Below the pieces are notes generated by a model, which was not told where the DNA came from, ran no database searches, and saw only the letters and a program-made list of their open reading frames with translations. A stretch of DNA of 64,000 nt from Actinomadura sp. K4S16 (GTDB taxonomy: Bacteria; Actinomycetota; Actinomycetes; Streptosporangiales; Streptosporangiaceae), in assembly GCF_008327685.1 (NCBI RefSeq), contig NZ_BDDE01000017.1, forward strand, positions 62,001 through 126,000. Direction: 5' to 3'. A program made the position numbers and the translations under genes. Positions 51,828 to 59,621 of the stretch are shown here, piece after piece. Positions within the stretch are counted from its first letter, which is position 1. Each line of letters starts with the position of its first letter.

Positions 51828-51864
51828 GTAAATGAATCTAGACGATAGGTTGTTTACATGTCAA
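51821..51864. promoter_or_regulatory. MarR operator spanning both start codons
   Basis: Perfect inverted repeat TTGACATGTAAA (51821-51832) / TTTACATGTCAA (51853-51864) with a 20-bp spacer. Each arm contains the ATG of one of the divergent genes, and the two leaderless -10 boxes (TAGATT minus, TAGGTT plus) lie inside the spacer. Confidence 0.8.
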
Positions 51865-52346
51865 AGAATCCGTCGGACGGGTCGGTGCGCTGGCTGACCC
51901 CGGACGAGGAGCGGGCGTGGCGGGCCTTTCGCCGCATGATGATCGCCGTCCAGACCGGCACCGCGCGCGACCTCTCCCAGGTCGGCCTCTCCGAACCCGA
52001 CTACGAGGTGCTCAGCACGCTGTCGGAACGGCCGGACCACGCCGGCACCCTGCACGGGCAGGCCGCGAAGATGGGCTGGTCGCGCAGCCGCCTCTCCCGG
52101 CACGCCACCCGCATGGAGGCGCGCGGCCTCATCCGGCGCGCGCCCGACCCGGACGACGGGAGGGGCTGCCTCCTCGTCCTCACCGAACACGGCCTGGACA
52201 CTCTGGTGGACGCCGCGCCCGCGCACCTGCGATCGGTGCGCCACCACTTCATCGACCGCCTCGCACCGGAAGACCTGACGGCCCTTGAGCACATCGCCAG
52301 AAAGGTGGAGCCCCCAGACGAGGCACCCCGGCCACCCCAGACCTGA
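51858..52346 (+). CDS. MarR-family regulator
   Basis: 162 residues from ATG 51858, leaderless (TAGGTT-N6-ATG). Winged-helix motifs LSEPDYEVLSTLSERPDHAG, SRSRLSRHATRMEARGLIRR and DPDDGRGCLLVLTEHG are standard. It almost certainly represses itself and the divergent reductase-acetyltransferase by binding the mirrored site that covers both starts; the inducer is probably an electrophile or quinone (inference from the target). Confidence 0.93.
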   Translation: MSKNPSDGSVRWLTPDEERAWRAFRRMMIAVQTGTARDLSQVGLSEPDYEVLSTLSERPDHAGTLHGQAAKMGWSRSRLSRHATRMEARGLIRRAPDPDDGRGCLLVLTEHGLDTLVDAAPAHLRSVRHHFIDRLAPEDLTALEHIARKVEPPDEAPRPPQT

Positions 52347-52407
52347 CACCGCCGCTGTCGCGTGCTGTCCCGCTTTCCGTGGGGTCGGTCTTGTTTGGCT
52401 GCTGTGC

Positions 52408-52470
52408 CTTCGCGTTCACGCGAAAACGCGAAGAAGGGCGCTCACCGTGGCGAGCGCCCCTCTTTGTCTT
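52408..52470 (+). terminator. Two hairpins after the MarR gene
   Basis: CTTCGCGTT / AACGCGAAG (52408-52433) and then GGGCGCTC / GAGCGCCC (52436-52459) followed by CTCTTTGTCTT. Downstream of the MarR stop and just before the DoxX copy 2 repeat. Confidence 0.75.
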
Positions 52471-52477
52471 GGTGTGG

Positions 52478-53044
52478 CTACTTGAGGAAGGGGAGGCGGC
52501 GAACCAGCGGGGTGCCGGCCCACCAGCGGCCCAGGCCCAGAGTGTCGCCGGCGCTGACCAGAGCCAGACCCACAGCCAGCAGGGCGTAGACCAGGTGGTC
52601 GTCCATGAACGGGTTGTTCTCCGGAGGCAGAACCGCCGCCCACATCATGACCAGCAGCGCCGCCCCGGCACCGGCCGCGAGACGCATCCCGATCCCCAGC
52701 ATCAGCGCCGCGCCGATCCCCGCCAGGCCGAGCATGAACAGCCAGTCCGCCCAGGCGAGCCCTGCCAGATCGTTGTAGAACCCGGCCAGCGGGCCCTTGG
52801 GGGCGTGGGCCAGGAACCCCTCGGTGGGGCTGCCGCCGTCGATCCACCCCTTGCCCGCAGGGGTCTCATGCCCCAGCCCGAACGCCTTGTCCAGGAACGC
52901 CCAGAAGAACACCCACCCCAGCGCGATCCGGGCCACTGCCCACACATACCGCGCGGCCGGCGACTCGGTGATCGGCCTGGCCGCCACCACCTTCAGACTC
53001 ACCAGAGCCCGGCGCCCGCTGATCCTGTGCTCGGAGACAGCCAT
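52478..53044 (-). CDS. DoxX family membrane protein, copy 2
   Basis: 188 residues from ATG 53044, four membrane segments as in copy 1; differs from it at two residues. The 118-bp upstream region with the DosR-type box is included in the duplication, so both copies should respond to the same signal. It is divergent from the candidate structured RNA and kinase gene. Confidence 0.9.
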   Translation of the reverse strand: MAVSEHRISGRRALVSLKVVAARPITESPAARYVWAVARIALGWVFFWAFLDKAFGLGHETPAGKGWIDGGSPTEGFLAHAPKGPLAGFYNDLAGLAWADWLFMLGLAGIGAALMLGIGMRLAAGAGAALLVMMWAAVLPPENNPFMDDHLVYALLAVGLALVSAGDTLGLGRWWAGTPLVRRLPFLK

Positions 53045-53143
53045 TGTCGTCCCCACCCTTCCCGTCGAACCCCGAACTCTTGTCACTGATCATTCAACGC
53101 ACCCCGAACCACCCCCCATAGGTGCATTCGCCCCACCCTTTAA

Positions 53144-53157
53144 GGGACCTTCGTCCC
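53144..53157 (-). promoter_or_regulatory. DosR/DevR-type box upstream of DoxX copy 2
   Basis: GGGACCTTCGTCCC, identical to the site ahead of copy 1 and at the same distance from the gene. Confidence 0.65.
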
Positions 53158-53296
53158 ACAATGAGCACGGAGACCAGAATGCACGCAGCGGGGTGGCCGA
53201 CCGCTGGGACGCCCTCCAGCCGCGTCGTCCGGAGCCCAGCTCCACGCGTCCATCCGCGGCCAGTGGCGTCCGTCAGGTGGAGGCGCGGCGCAATGA

Positions 53297-53310
53297 GGGA
53301 CTTTCGGCCC
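53297..53310 (+). promoter_or_regulatory. DosR/DevR-type box with perfect consensus
   Basis: GGGACTTTCGGCCC matches every defined base of the mycobacterial DosR consensus GGGACTTNNGNCCC. TATAAG starts 34 bp beyond its centre, which puts the box near -45 of a rightward transcript beginning around 53349. Confidence 0.7.
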
Positions 53311-53347
53311 TGGGTCGGGCATCGGCCAAGGCGGTCTTATAAGTGAT

Positions 53348-53468
53348 GCGCGGGAGGAACCGCGGAAAGGGTGCGGAGCAGCGGCTTGCCGTTCACCACA
53401 CATCTCGGATCGCTGCCTAAGCGGCGAAGGGCTCCTCCCGCGCGACACATCACCGACCGGCGGGTCGG
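53348..53468 (+). ncRNA. Candidate structured small RNA under a DosR-type box
   Basis: Predicted start just after TATAAG at 53338. A closing stem GCGCGGGAGGA (53348) / TCCTCCCGCGC (53433) brackets about 74 bases with internal hairpins such as CGCTGC-CTAA-GCGGCG; the stem is extended outside by GTGATG / CATCAC. A second hairpin CCGACC-GGCG-GGTCGG (53453-53468) could terminate it. No ORF fits. It precedes, but is separate from, the kinase promoter at 53515. Confidence 0.45.
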
Positions 53469-53514
53469 AGGGCTTCGTCACCCGCAGGTCGCCTAGTCAT
53501 ACAGAAGTGTTTGT

Positions 53515-53545
53515 TTGACAGGGCGTGCGGTCGGTGGGCTACGGT
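53515..53545 (+). promoter_or_regulatory. Kinase promoter, leaderless
   Basis: TTGACA (53515-53520), 19-bp spacer, TACGGT (53540-53545), then six bases to GTG 53552. Confidence 0.65.
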
Positions 53546-53551
53546 CCTGGC

Positions 53552-55003
53552 GTGGCTGAGGACCTCGGGCGAATGCTGCTGGGTCGGTACCGGCTCATGG
53601 ATCCGCTGGGACGCGGCGGTATGGGCACGGTATGGCGCGCGTACGACGAGCGGCTCGGCCGCCGGGTCGCGGTCAAGGAGCTGCGGCTGCCCGAGGGCCT
53701 GGACGCCGAGCAGCGCCGCGCGTGGACGGCCCGGCTCGATCGGGAGGCGCGTGCGGCGGCCCGGCTCCGGCACCCCGGCATCGTCACCGTGCACGACCTG
53801 GTCACCACCGGCGACGGGCAGCCGTGGATCATCATGGAACTGGTGCCCGGTCCGTCCTTGGCCGATGTGCTCGCCGAGCACGGCCCTCTCTCACCGGACC
53901 GTGCCGCCGCGCTCGGCGCGCGGGTGCTGGACGCGTTGCGCGCGGCCCACCGGGCGGGCATCGTCCATCGCGACATCAAGCCCGCCAACGTCCTGTTGGA
54001 GGGCGACCGGGTCGTCCTGACCGACTTCGGTATCGCCGCCGTCGAGGGCGACGCGACCCTGACGCGTTCGGGCGCACTCCTGGGGACCCCTGCGTACATG
54101 TCCCCGGAGCAGGTCCGCGGCCTGCCCGCCGGCGCCGAGTCCGACCTGTGGTCGCTGGGGGCGACACTGCACACCGCGGTGGAAGGCCGTCCGCCCTTTT
54201 CGGGCACCAGCCCCGGAGCCGTCTTCGTCGCCGTCGCGACCGAAGAACCGGCTCCCGCTCCCCACGCCGGTCCCCTCGCACCGGTCATCCACGGCCTCAT
54301 GCGCAAGAACGCGGCCGAACGGATGGGGCTTGACCAGGCGCTGGAGATGCTGAACGCGCTCGCGTCCCAGCAGGCCGGGTTCGCTCCCGCGCCGGCCGGC
54401 GGGCAGGGCTCGCCCGGCGATCCGCCCGGGCCGGTTCCCGGACCAGCGCCCAACATCGCGCCACCACCGCAGGGGCCTCCAGCGCATCAGGCTCCGTGGC
54501 AGCCACCGCCGCCGTACGTGTCGCGCTCGAGCAGACACATCGGCCGTTGGCCGGGGTTCCTCATCGCTGGCGCAGCGGCACTGCTGATGGCCACGGTGCT
54601 GCTGCCCTGGCAGACGGTGACCGTCTCCGGGGCGGGCCTCCCCCACATCCCGCCGACCACCTCCTCCGGACTCGGTTCGGCCTGGGGCTGGGGGATGCTG
54701 CTGTGCGCGGCGGCGGCAGCCGCGCTCGGCGTCCTCGGCGGCGTCCGGTCCAAGGGCCGGCTTGCGGCGACCGCTGCGGCGCCGGCGCTGGTCGGCCTGC
54801 TCATGCTGGCCATCGCGGCCGTCCTGCCTCAGATCAAGAAGCCCGCGATCCCGAACGCGAAGGTGCTGCCTCCAACGCTGGTCCACCTGGCGAGCAGTCA
54901 CACCAAGGTCTCCATGGGATTCGGGTGGTACCTCGCGGCGCTCCTGACACTGCTGGTCATCGGCCTCAGCATCGTTTCCCTCGTGCTCGCGACCCGGGAC
55001 TGA
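53552..55003 (+). CDS. Membrane-anchored serine/threonine protein kinase
   Basis: 483 residues from GTG 53552; the upstream GTG at 53525 would lie above the -10 box. The kinase domain has GRGGMG (20-25), Lys42, HRDIKPAN (139-146) and DFG (158-160), so it should be active. A Pro/Gln-rich linker (about 285-330) leads to four membrane helices (GFLIAGAAALLMATVLLPWQ; GMLLCAAAAAALGVLGGV; APALVGLLMLAIAAVLP; YLAALLTLLVIGLSIVSLVL) instead of the PASTA repeats of PknB. Such kinases sense membrane state. Confidence 0.92.
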   Translation: MAEDLGRMLLGRYRLMDPLGRGGMGTVWRAYDERLGRRVAVKELRLPEGLDAEQRRAWTARLDREARAAARLRHPGIVTVHDLVTTGDGQPWIIMELVPGPSLADVLAEHGPLSPDRAAALGARVLDALRAAHRAGIVHRDIKPANVLLEGDRVVLTDFGIAAVEGDATLTRSGALLGTPAYMSPEQVRGLPAGAESDLWSLGATLHTAVEGRPPFSGTSPGAVFVAVATEEPAPAPHAGPLAPVIHGLMRKNAAERMGLDQALEMLNALASQQAGFAPAPAGGQGSPGDPPGPVPGPAPNIAPPPQGPPAHQAPWQPPPPYVSRSSRHIGRWPGFLIAGAAALLMATVLLPWQTVTVSGAGLPHIPPTTSSGLGSAWGWGMLLCAAAAAALGVLGGVRSKGRLAATAAAPALVGLLMLAIAAVLPQIKKPAIPNAKVLPPTLVHLASSHTKVSMGFGWYLAALLTLLVIGLSIVSLVLATRD

Positions 55004-55049
55004 ACACCGGCGCGGTGCGGTGACCGCCGGACGAACGTCTTCACGGGGC

Positions 55050-55063
55050 GGGACCTTGGTCCG
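55050..55063 (+). promoter_or_regulatory. DosR/DevR-type box upstream of arginine deiminase operon
   Basis: GGGACCTTGGTCCG, near-palindromic, with two differences from the consensus, 93 bp ahead of the permease gene. A weaker second site, GGGACCGACGACC, starts at 55073. No clear -10 seen. Confidence 0.5.
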
Positions 55064-55155
55064 GGGTTTTGCGGGACCGACGACCGGCGACCGGGCGGGA
55101 CGCCGGTGATCGACTGAGTGTCGCGGCACGCAGGCCGCTGATCGAGGAGACGCTC

Positions 55156-56520
55156 ATGGGCACGCAATCCCCCCGCCGAAGACTGGGTTTCTGGATGGCC
55201 TCCGCACTCGTCGTGGGCAACATGATCGGCTCGGGCGTCTTCCTGCTGCCCAGCTCGCTGGCCGAGTACGGCCCCATCAGCCTGATCGCCTGGGTGTTCA
55301 CCAGCGCGGGCGCCGTGCTGCTGGCGCTGGTGTTCGCCCGCCTGGCCCGCGCCTACCCGCGGACGGGCGGGCCCTACGCCTACGCGCGGCGGGCCTTCGG
55401 CGACTTCGTCGGATTCCAGACGGCCTGGGGCTACTGGATCGCGGTCTGGGCGGGGAACGCGGCGATCGCGGTGGCGTTCGTCGGCTACCTGGCCCACTTC
55501 TGGCACGCGCTGGCCACCGACAGGGTCCTGGCGGCCGCGGTGGGGATCGCGGTGATCTGGCTGCTGACCGCCGTGAACGCCTACGGCGTCCGGCAGGGCG
55601 GCGCGGTCCAGGTCGTGACGACCGTGCTGAAGCTGGCGCCGCTGCTGCTGATCGCGGTCGGCGGGCTGTTCTTCATCAAGTCCGCCAACTTCGGGCCGTT
55701 CAACGCCAGCGGCGAGGGCGCCTTCTCGGCGGTCACCGCCGCGGCGGCGCTGACGCTGTGGGCGTTCATCGGCCTGGAGTCGGCCACCGTCCCTGCCGAG
55801 GACGTCGAGAACCCCGAGAAGAACATCCCGAGGGCCACCGTCGCCGGCACCGCCGTCACCGCGCTGATCTACATCCTCGGCACCGTCGCCGTCCTCGGCC
55901 TGGTGCCCGCCGCCGCGCTGGCGACCTCGACCGCGCCGTTCGCCGACGCCGCCGACGCCGCGTTCGGCGGATGGGCCGCCGACCTCGTCGCCGCGGGCGC
56001 CGCGATCAGCGCGTTCGGTGCGCTGAACGGCTGGATCCTGCTGCAGGGCCAGGTGCCGTTCGCCGCCGCGCGCGACGGCCTGTTCCCCCGGGTCTTCGCC
56101 CGCACCGGACGCGGCGGCACCCCGGTCGGCGGCCTGGTGATCTCCAGCGTGCTGGTGACGGCGCTGATGGCGATGAACTACAACGCGAGCCTCGTCGACC
56201 AGTTCACGTTCGTGATCCTGCTCGCCACCCTCACCACCGTCATCCCCTACGCCTACGCGGCGGCCGCCGAGCTGGTGCTGCTCGCGACCGACCACACCGC
56301 GTTCTCCGGACGCCGGCTCGCCCGCGACGCGGTGATCGCGCTGCTGGCGTTCGGCTACTCGGTGTGGGCGATCTCCGGCGCCGGCCAGGAGGTCGTCTTC
56401 AAGGGCACGCTGCTGGTCTTCGCCGGGTTCCCCGTCTACGCGTGGCTCAAGTACCGCGACGCCCGCACCCCGCTCGAGGCCGTCGCGAGCCGGCCCGAAC
56501 CGCCCGCCAAGGCCGCCTGA
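55156..56520 (+). CDS. APC-superfamily amino acid antiporter (arginine/ornithine type)
   Basis: 454 residues from ATG 55156 with GAGGAG upstream. Twelve membrane helices are expected; the substrate-site motif GNMIGSGVFLLPSSL in helix 1 and WAFIGLESATVPAEDVENPE in helix 6 match the AdiC/ArcD-type APA subfamily. As the first gene of an arcA-arcB-arcC operon it most likely exchanges arginine for ornithine across the membrane. Confidence 0.9.
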   Translation: MGTQSPRRRLGFWMASALVVGNMIGSGVFLLPSSLAEYGPISLIAWVFTSAGAVLLALVFARLARAYPRTGGPYAYARRAFGDFVGFQTAWGYWIAVWAGNAAIAVAFVGYLAHFWHALATDRVLAAAVGIAVIWLLTAVNAYGVRQGGAVQVVTTVLKLAPLLLIAVGGLFFIKSANFGPFNASGEGAFSAVTAAAALTLWAFIGLESATVPAEDVENPEKNIPRATVAGTAVTALIYILGTVAVLGLVPAAALATSTAPFADAADAAFGGWAADLVAAGAAISAFGALNGWILLQGQVPFAAARDGLFPRVFARTGRGGTPVGGLVISSVLVTALMAMNYNASLVDQFTFVILLATLTTVIPYAYAAAAELVLLATDHTAFSGRRLARDAVIALLAFGYSVWAISGAGQEVVFKGTLLVFAGFPVYAWLKYRDARTPLEAVASRPEPPAKAA

Positions 56521-56546
56521 ACCGCCGCTCGAAAGGAAAGATCTCC

Positions 56547-57755
56547 GTGTTCACCGTTTCCTCCGAGGTCGGGCGGCTGCGGCAGGTGCTGCTGCACCGC
56601 CCCGACCTGGAACTGCTCCGGCTCACCCCGGCCAACAAGGACGACCTGCTCTTCGACGAGGTGCTGTGGGCCAAGCGCGCCCGGCAGGAGCACGACGTGT
56701 TCGCCGACACGCTGCGCGAGCGCGGCGTCCAGGTGCTCTACCTCGCCGAACTGCTGGCCGAGACCCTCAAGAACGACCAGGCGCGGGCGCACGTGCTGGA
56801 CCACACCGCGTTCGAGACCGTGCTCGGGCCGACGCTGGCCGGTCCCGTCCGGGCCGCGCTGGACGGGCTCGACCCCGACTCCCTCGCCCGGCACCTCATC
56901 GGCGGGCTGACGAAGGCGGAGACGGGCCTGGCCGTCCACAGCCTGCTGCTGGCCTCGCTCGACGACGGCGACTTCGTCCTGCCGCCGCTGCCCAACCACC
57001 TGTTCACCCGCGACCCGTCGGCCTGGGTGTACGGCGGCGTCACCCTGCATCCGATGGCCAAGCCCGCCCGACGCCGCGAGACCCTCCATCTGGACGCGAT
57101 CTACCGGTACCACCCGATGTTCGCCGAGCAGCACCCGCCGGTCTGGTATCCGGGCGCCGGCTTCGCCCTCCCCACGCTCGAAGGCGGCGACATCCACGTC
57201 CTCGGCAAGGGCCTGGTCCTGGTCGGCATGAGCGAGCGGACGACGCCGCAGGCCATCGAGCTGCTCGCCCAGCGGCTGTTCGCCGCGGGCGCGGCGCACC
57301 GCGTCATCGCCGCCCAGCTGCCCCGGCGGCGGGCGTTCATGCACCTCGACACCGTGATGACCATGGTCGACCGGGACGCCTTCACCGTCTACCGCGGGCT
57401 GCCGCCGCTGCGGTCCTACACGCTCACGCCCGGACGGGCCGCCGAGGTCCTCGTGCACGAGAACGAGGCGCTGTTCCCCGCGATCGCCCGAGCCCTCGAC
57501 CTGCCGCGCGTCCGCGTCCTGACCGCCGAGCAGGACGTCCGCGCCGCCGAGCGCGAGCAGTGGGACGACGGCGACAACGTCCTGGCCCTCGAACCGGGCG
57601 TCGTCGTCGCCTACGAGCGCAACGTCACCACCAACACCATGCTCCGCCACCACGGCATCGAGGTCGTCACCATCCCCGGCAGCGAACTCGGCCGCGGCCG
57701 GGGCGGCCCCCGCTGCATGTCCTGCCCCCTGCTCCGCGACGAGGTGACCCCATGA
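56547..57755 (+). CDS. arcA: Arginine deiminase
   Basis: 402 residues from GTG 56547 (GAAAGGAAAG upstream). It opens SEVGRLRQVLLHRPDLELLR and has PNHLFTRDPSAWVYGGV, TLEGGDIHVLGKGLVLVGMS, HLDTVMTMVDRD and the nucleophile region GGPRCMSCPL with Cys390. It converts arginine to citrulline and ammonia in the cytoplasm, first step of the fermentative arginine pathway. Its stop overlaps the next start (ATGA). Confidence 0.96.
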   Translation: MFTVSSEVGRLRQVLLHRPDLELLRLTPANKDDLLFDEVLWAKRARQEHDVFADTLRERGVQVLYLAELLAETLKNDQARAHVLDHTAFETVLGPTLAGPVRAALDGLDPDSLARHLIGGLTKAETGLAVHSLLLASLDDGDFVLPPLPNHLFTRDPSAWVYGGVTLHPMAKPARRRETLHLDAIYRYHPMFAEQHPPVWYPGAGFALPTLEGGDIHVLGKGLVLVGMSERTTPQAIELLAQRLFAAGAAHRVIAAQLPRRRAFMHLDTVMTMVDRDAFTVYRGLPPLRSYTLTPGRAAEVLVHENEALFPAIARALDLPRVRVLTAEQDVRAAEREQWDDGDNVLALEPGVVVAYERNVTTNTMLRHHGIEVVTIPGSELGRGRGGPRCMSCPLLRDEVTP

Positions 57756-58690
57756 AAGACCTGCTCCGCGCCGACGACCTCAGCGCCGACGACCTGGCCC
57801 TGCTGCTGAAGCTGGCCACCGGGTTCCAGGACGAACCGGGCGCGGCTCACGACCTGCTGGCCGGCCGCATCGTGCCGATGTACTTCGCCAAGCCGTCCAC
57901 CCGGACCCGCCTGTCCACCGCGGCGGCGGTCGCGCGGCTCGGCGGCGCGCCCGTCACCGTCGGGCCGGACGAGCTGCAGCTGCGGCGCGGCGAGACCATC
58001 GCCGACACCGCCCGGGTCATGGGCTCCTACGCCGCCGCGATCGTCATCCGCACCTTCGCCGACGCCGACGTCGAGGAGCTGGCGGCCGCCGCCCCGATAC
58101 CGGTGGTCAACGCGCTGACCGACGGCCACCATCCGCTGCAGGCCGTCGCCGACCTGCTGACCGTCAAGGAGCACTTCGGCGAGCTGCGCGGCCACCGCGT
58201 CGCCTACGTCGGCGACGGCGGCAACAACGTCGCCCGCAGCCTGATGGAGGCCGCGGCGGTCGCCGGCATGGAGATGGCCATCGCGGCCCCGGACGGCTAC
58301 CTGCCCCGAGAGGAGGTCCTCGCGTCCGCGAGGGCCGAAGCCGAACGGCGCGGCGGAAGCATCGCGGTGACGCATGACCCCGCCGGGGCCGTCAGGGGCG
58401 CAAGCGTCGTCTACACCGACGTCTGGCTGTCCATGGGGGATTCCGAGGACGAACGCGCGCGCCGCCGTTCCGTGTTCGCCGCGTACCAGGTCGACCAGGA
58501 CCTCATGAACGGCGCCGGTGAGGACGCCGTGTTCATGCACTGCCTTCCCGCCCATCGCGGGGAGGAGGTCACCGCGGCCGTCATCGACGGCGGACGGTCG
58601 CTGGCCTTCAGGCAGGCCGCCAACCGGCTCCCGGCAACCCAGGCCGTCCTCTACGCCCTCCTGACCGACCAGTTGGAGGGACGGCGATGA
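57752..58690 (+). CDS. arcB: Ornithine carbamoyltransferase (catabolic, by context)
   Basis: 312 residues from ATG 57752. Carbamoyl-phosphate motif KPSTRTR (47-53), DGHHPLQAVADLLTVKEHFG and HCLPAHRGEE are all present, so the enzyme looks complete. In this operon it should run in the phosphorolytic direction, giving ornithine and carbamoyl phosphate. Sequence alone cannot separate it from the anabolic ArgF; context decides. Confidence 0.93.
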   Translation: MKDLLRADDLSADDLALLLKLATGFQDEPGAAHDLLAGRIVPMYFAKPSTRTRLSTAAAVARLGGAPVTVGPDELQLRRGETIADTARVMGSYAAAIVIRTFADADVEELAAAAPIPVVNALTDGHHPLQAVADLLTVKEHFGELRGHRVAYVGDGGNNVARSLMEAAAVAGMEMAIAAPDGYLPREEVLASARAEAERRGGSIAVTHDPAGAVRGASVVYTDVWLSMGDSEDERARRRSVFAAYQVDQDLMNGAGEDAVFMHCLPAHRGEEVTAAVIDGGRSLAFRQAANRLPATQAVLYALLTDQLEGRR

Positions 58691-59586
58691 GGATCGTCGC
58701 CGCACTCGGCGGCAACGCGCTGCTGCGGCGCGGGGAGCCCCTGGACGCCGCCGTCCAGATCGCGCACGTCCGCGAGGCCGTCCGCGGCCTCGCGGCCCTC
58801 GCGGACGGCAACGACCTGATCGTGACGCACGGGAACGGCCCGCAGGTGGGGCTGCTGGCGATCGAGAGCGCCGCCGACCCCGAGCTCGCCGCGCCCTACC
58901 CGCTCGACGCCCTCGGCGCCGCGACCCAGGGCATGATCGGCTACTGGCTGATCCGCGAGCTCCGCCGCGTCCTCCCCCACCGGGAGGTCGTCGCCCTGCT
59001 GACCGAGACCCTGGTCGACCCGGCCGACCCCGCCTTCCGCGATCCGACCAAGTTCATCGGCCGCGGCTACCCGCCGGCCGAGGCGCGGCGGCTGCGGGAC
59101 GCCAGGGGGTGGGCGATGCGCCCGGACGGCCGCATGTGGCGGAGGGTCGTCCCCTCCCCCGAACCGCGCGGCATCGTGGAACTCGCGTCCATGCGGCGGC
59201 TCGTCGACGACGGCTGCGTGGTGATCGCGGCCGGCGGCGGGGGCGTCCCGGTCGACCCGGACCACCACGGTGTAGAAGCGGTGGTCGACAAGGACCTCAC
59301 GGCCGCGCTCCTCGCCGCGCACCTGAAGGCGGACACGCTGATGCTGCTCACCGACGTCCCCGCGGTGATAGCCGGCTATGGCACCGCGGACGCCCGTCCC
59401 GTCGGACTCATCACGCCGTCCCGGCTCCGCGCGATGGACCTCCCGAGCGGCTCCATGGGGCCGAAGGCGGAAGCGGCCTGCCGGTTCGCCGAGCAGCGTC
59501 CCGGCGCCGTGGCGGTCATCGGCTCGCTCGCCGACGCGCCCGCCCTGCTCGCCGGTGAGGCGGGCACCAGAGTCGAGGCGCCATGA
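58687..59586 (+). CDS. arcC: Carbamate kinase
   Basis: 299 residues from ATG 58687 (ATGA overlap). VAALGGNALLRRGEPLDAAV, LIVTHGNGPQVGLLAIESAA, VIAAGGGGVPVD and a terminal MGPKAEAACRFAEQ are the family signatures. It makes ATP from carbamoyl phosphate, the energy-yielding last step of the arginine deiminase pathway. Ends 35 bp before the convergent hemerythrin gene. Confidence 0.96.
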   Translation: MRIVAALGGNALLRRGEPLDAAVQIAHVREAVRGLAALADGNDLIVTHGNGPQVGLLAIESAADPELAAPYPLDALGAATQGMIGYWLIRELRRVLPHREVVALLTETLVDPADPAFRDPTKFIGRGYPPAEARRLRDARGWAMRPDGRMWRRVVPSPEPRGIVELASMRRLVDDGCVVIAAGGGGVPVDPDHHGVEAVVDKDLTAALLAAHLKADTLMLLTDVPAVIAGYGTADARPVGLITPSRLRAMDLPSGSMGPKAEAACRFAEQRPGAVAVIGSLADAPALLAGEAGTRVEAP

Positions 59587-59621
59587 GCCCCAGACCGCGC
59601 CAGCGGCGTGGCGTTCGGCGG

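Larger units (their letters stand above)
52473..53164. repeat. Duplicated DoxX segment, copy 2
   Basis: Second copy of the 690-bp unit at 24519-25210, same orientation, about eight substitutions. The identity stops abruptly on both sides and neither boundary has a direct repeat or mobile-element sequence that I can see. Confidence 0.9.
53045..53551. other. 507-bp gene-free region with two DosR-type boxes
   Basis: Lies between DoxX copy 2 (leftward) and the kinase (rightward). It holds the DoxX promoter and box (53144-53157), a second, perfect-consensus box (53297-53310), a TATAAG hexamer, a structured stretch (53343-53468), and the kinase promoter. Short open frames on both strands have no convincing start or codon pattern. 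Confidence 0.7.

Noticed and set aside
24519..53164. Insertion sequence carrying DoxX
   Set aside because: No transposase, terminal inverted repeats or target duplications around either copy.
53343..53450. c-di-AMP (ydaO) riboswitch
   Set aside because: GGAGGAACCGC resembles part of that riboswitch, but the conserved CCCGACAGCUAAC-type 3' element is missing and the kinase promoter lies downstream of the element.
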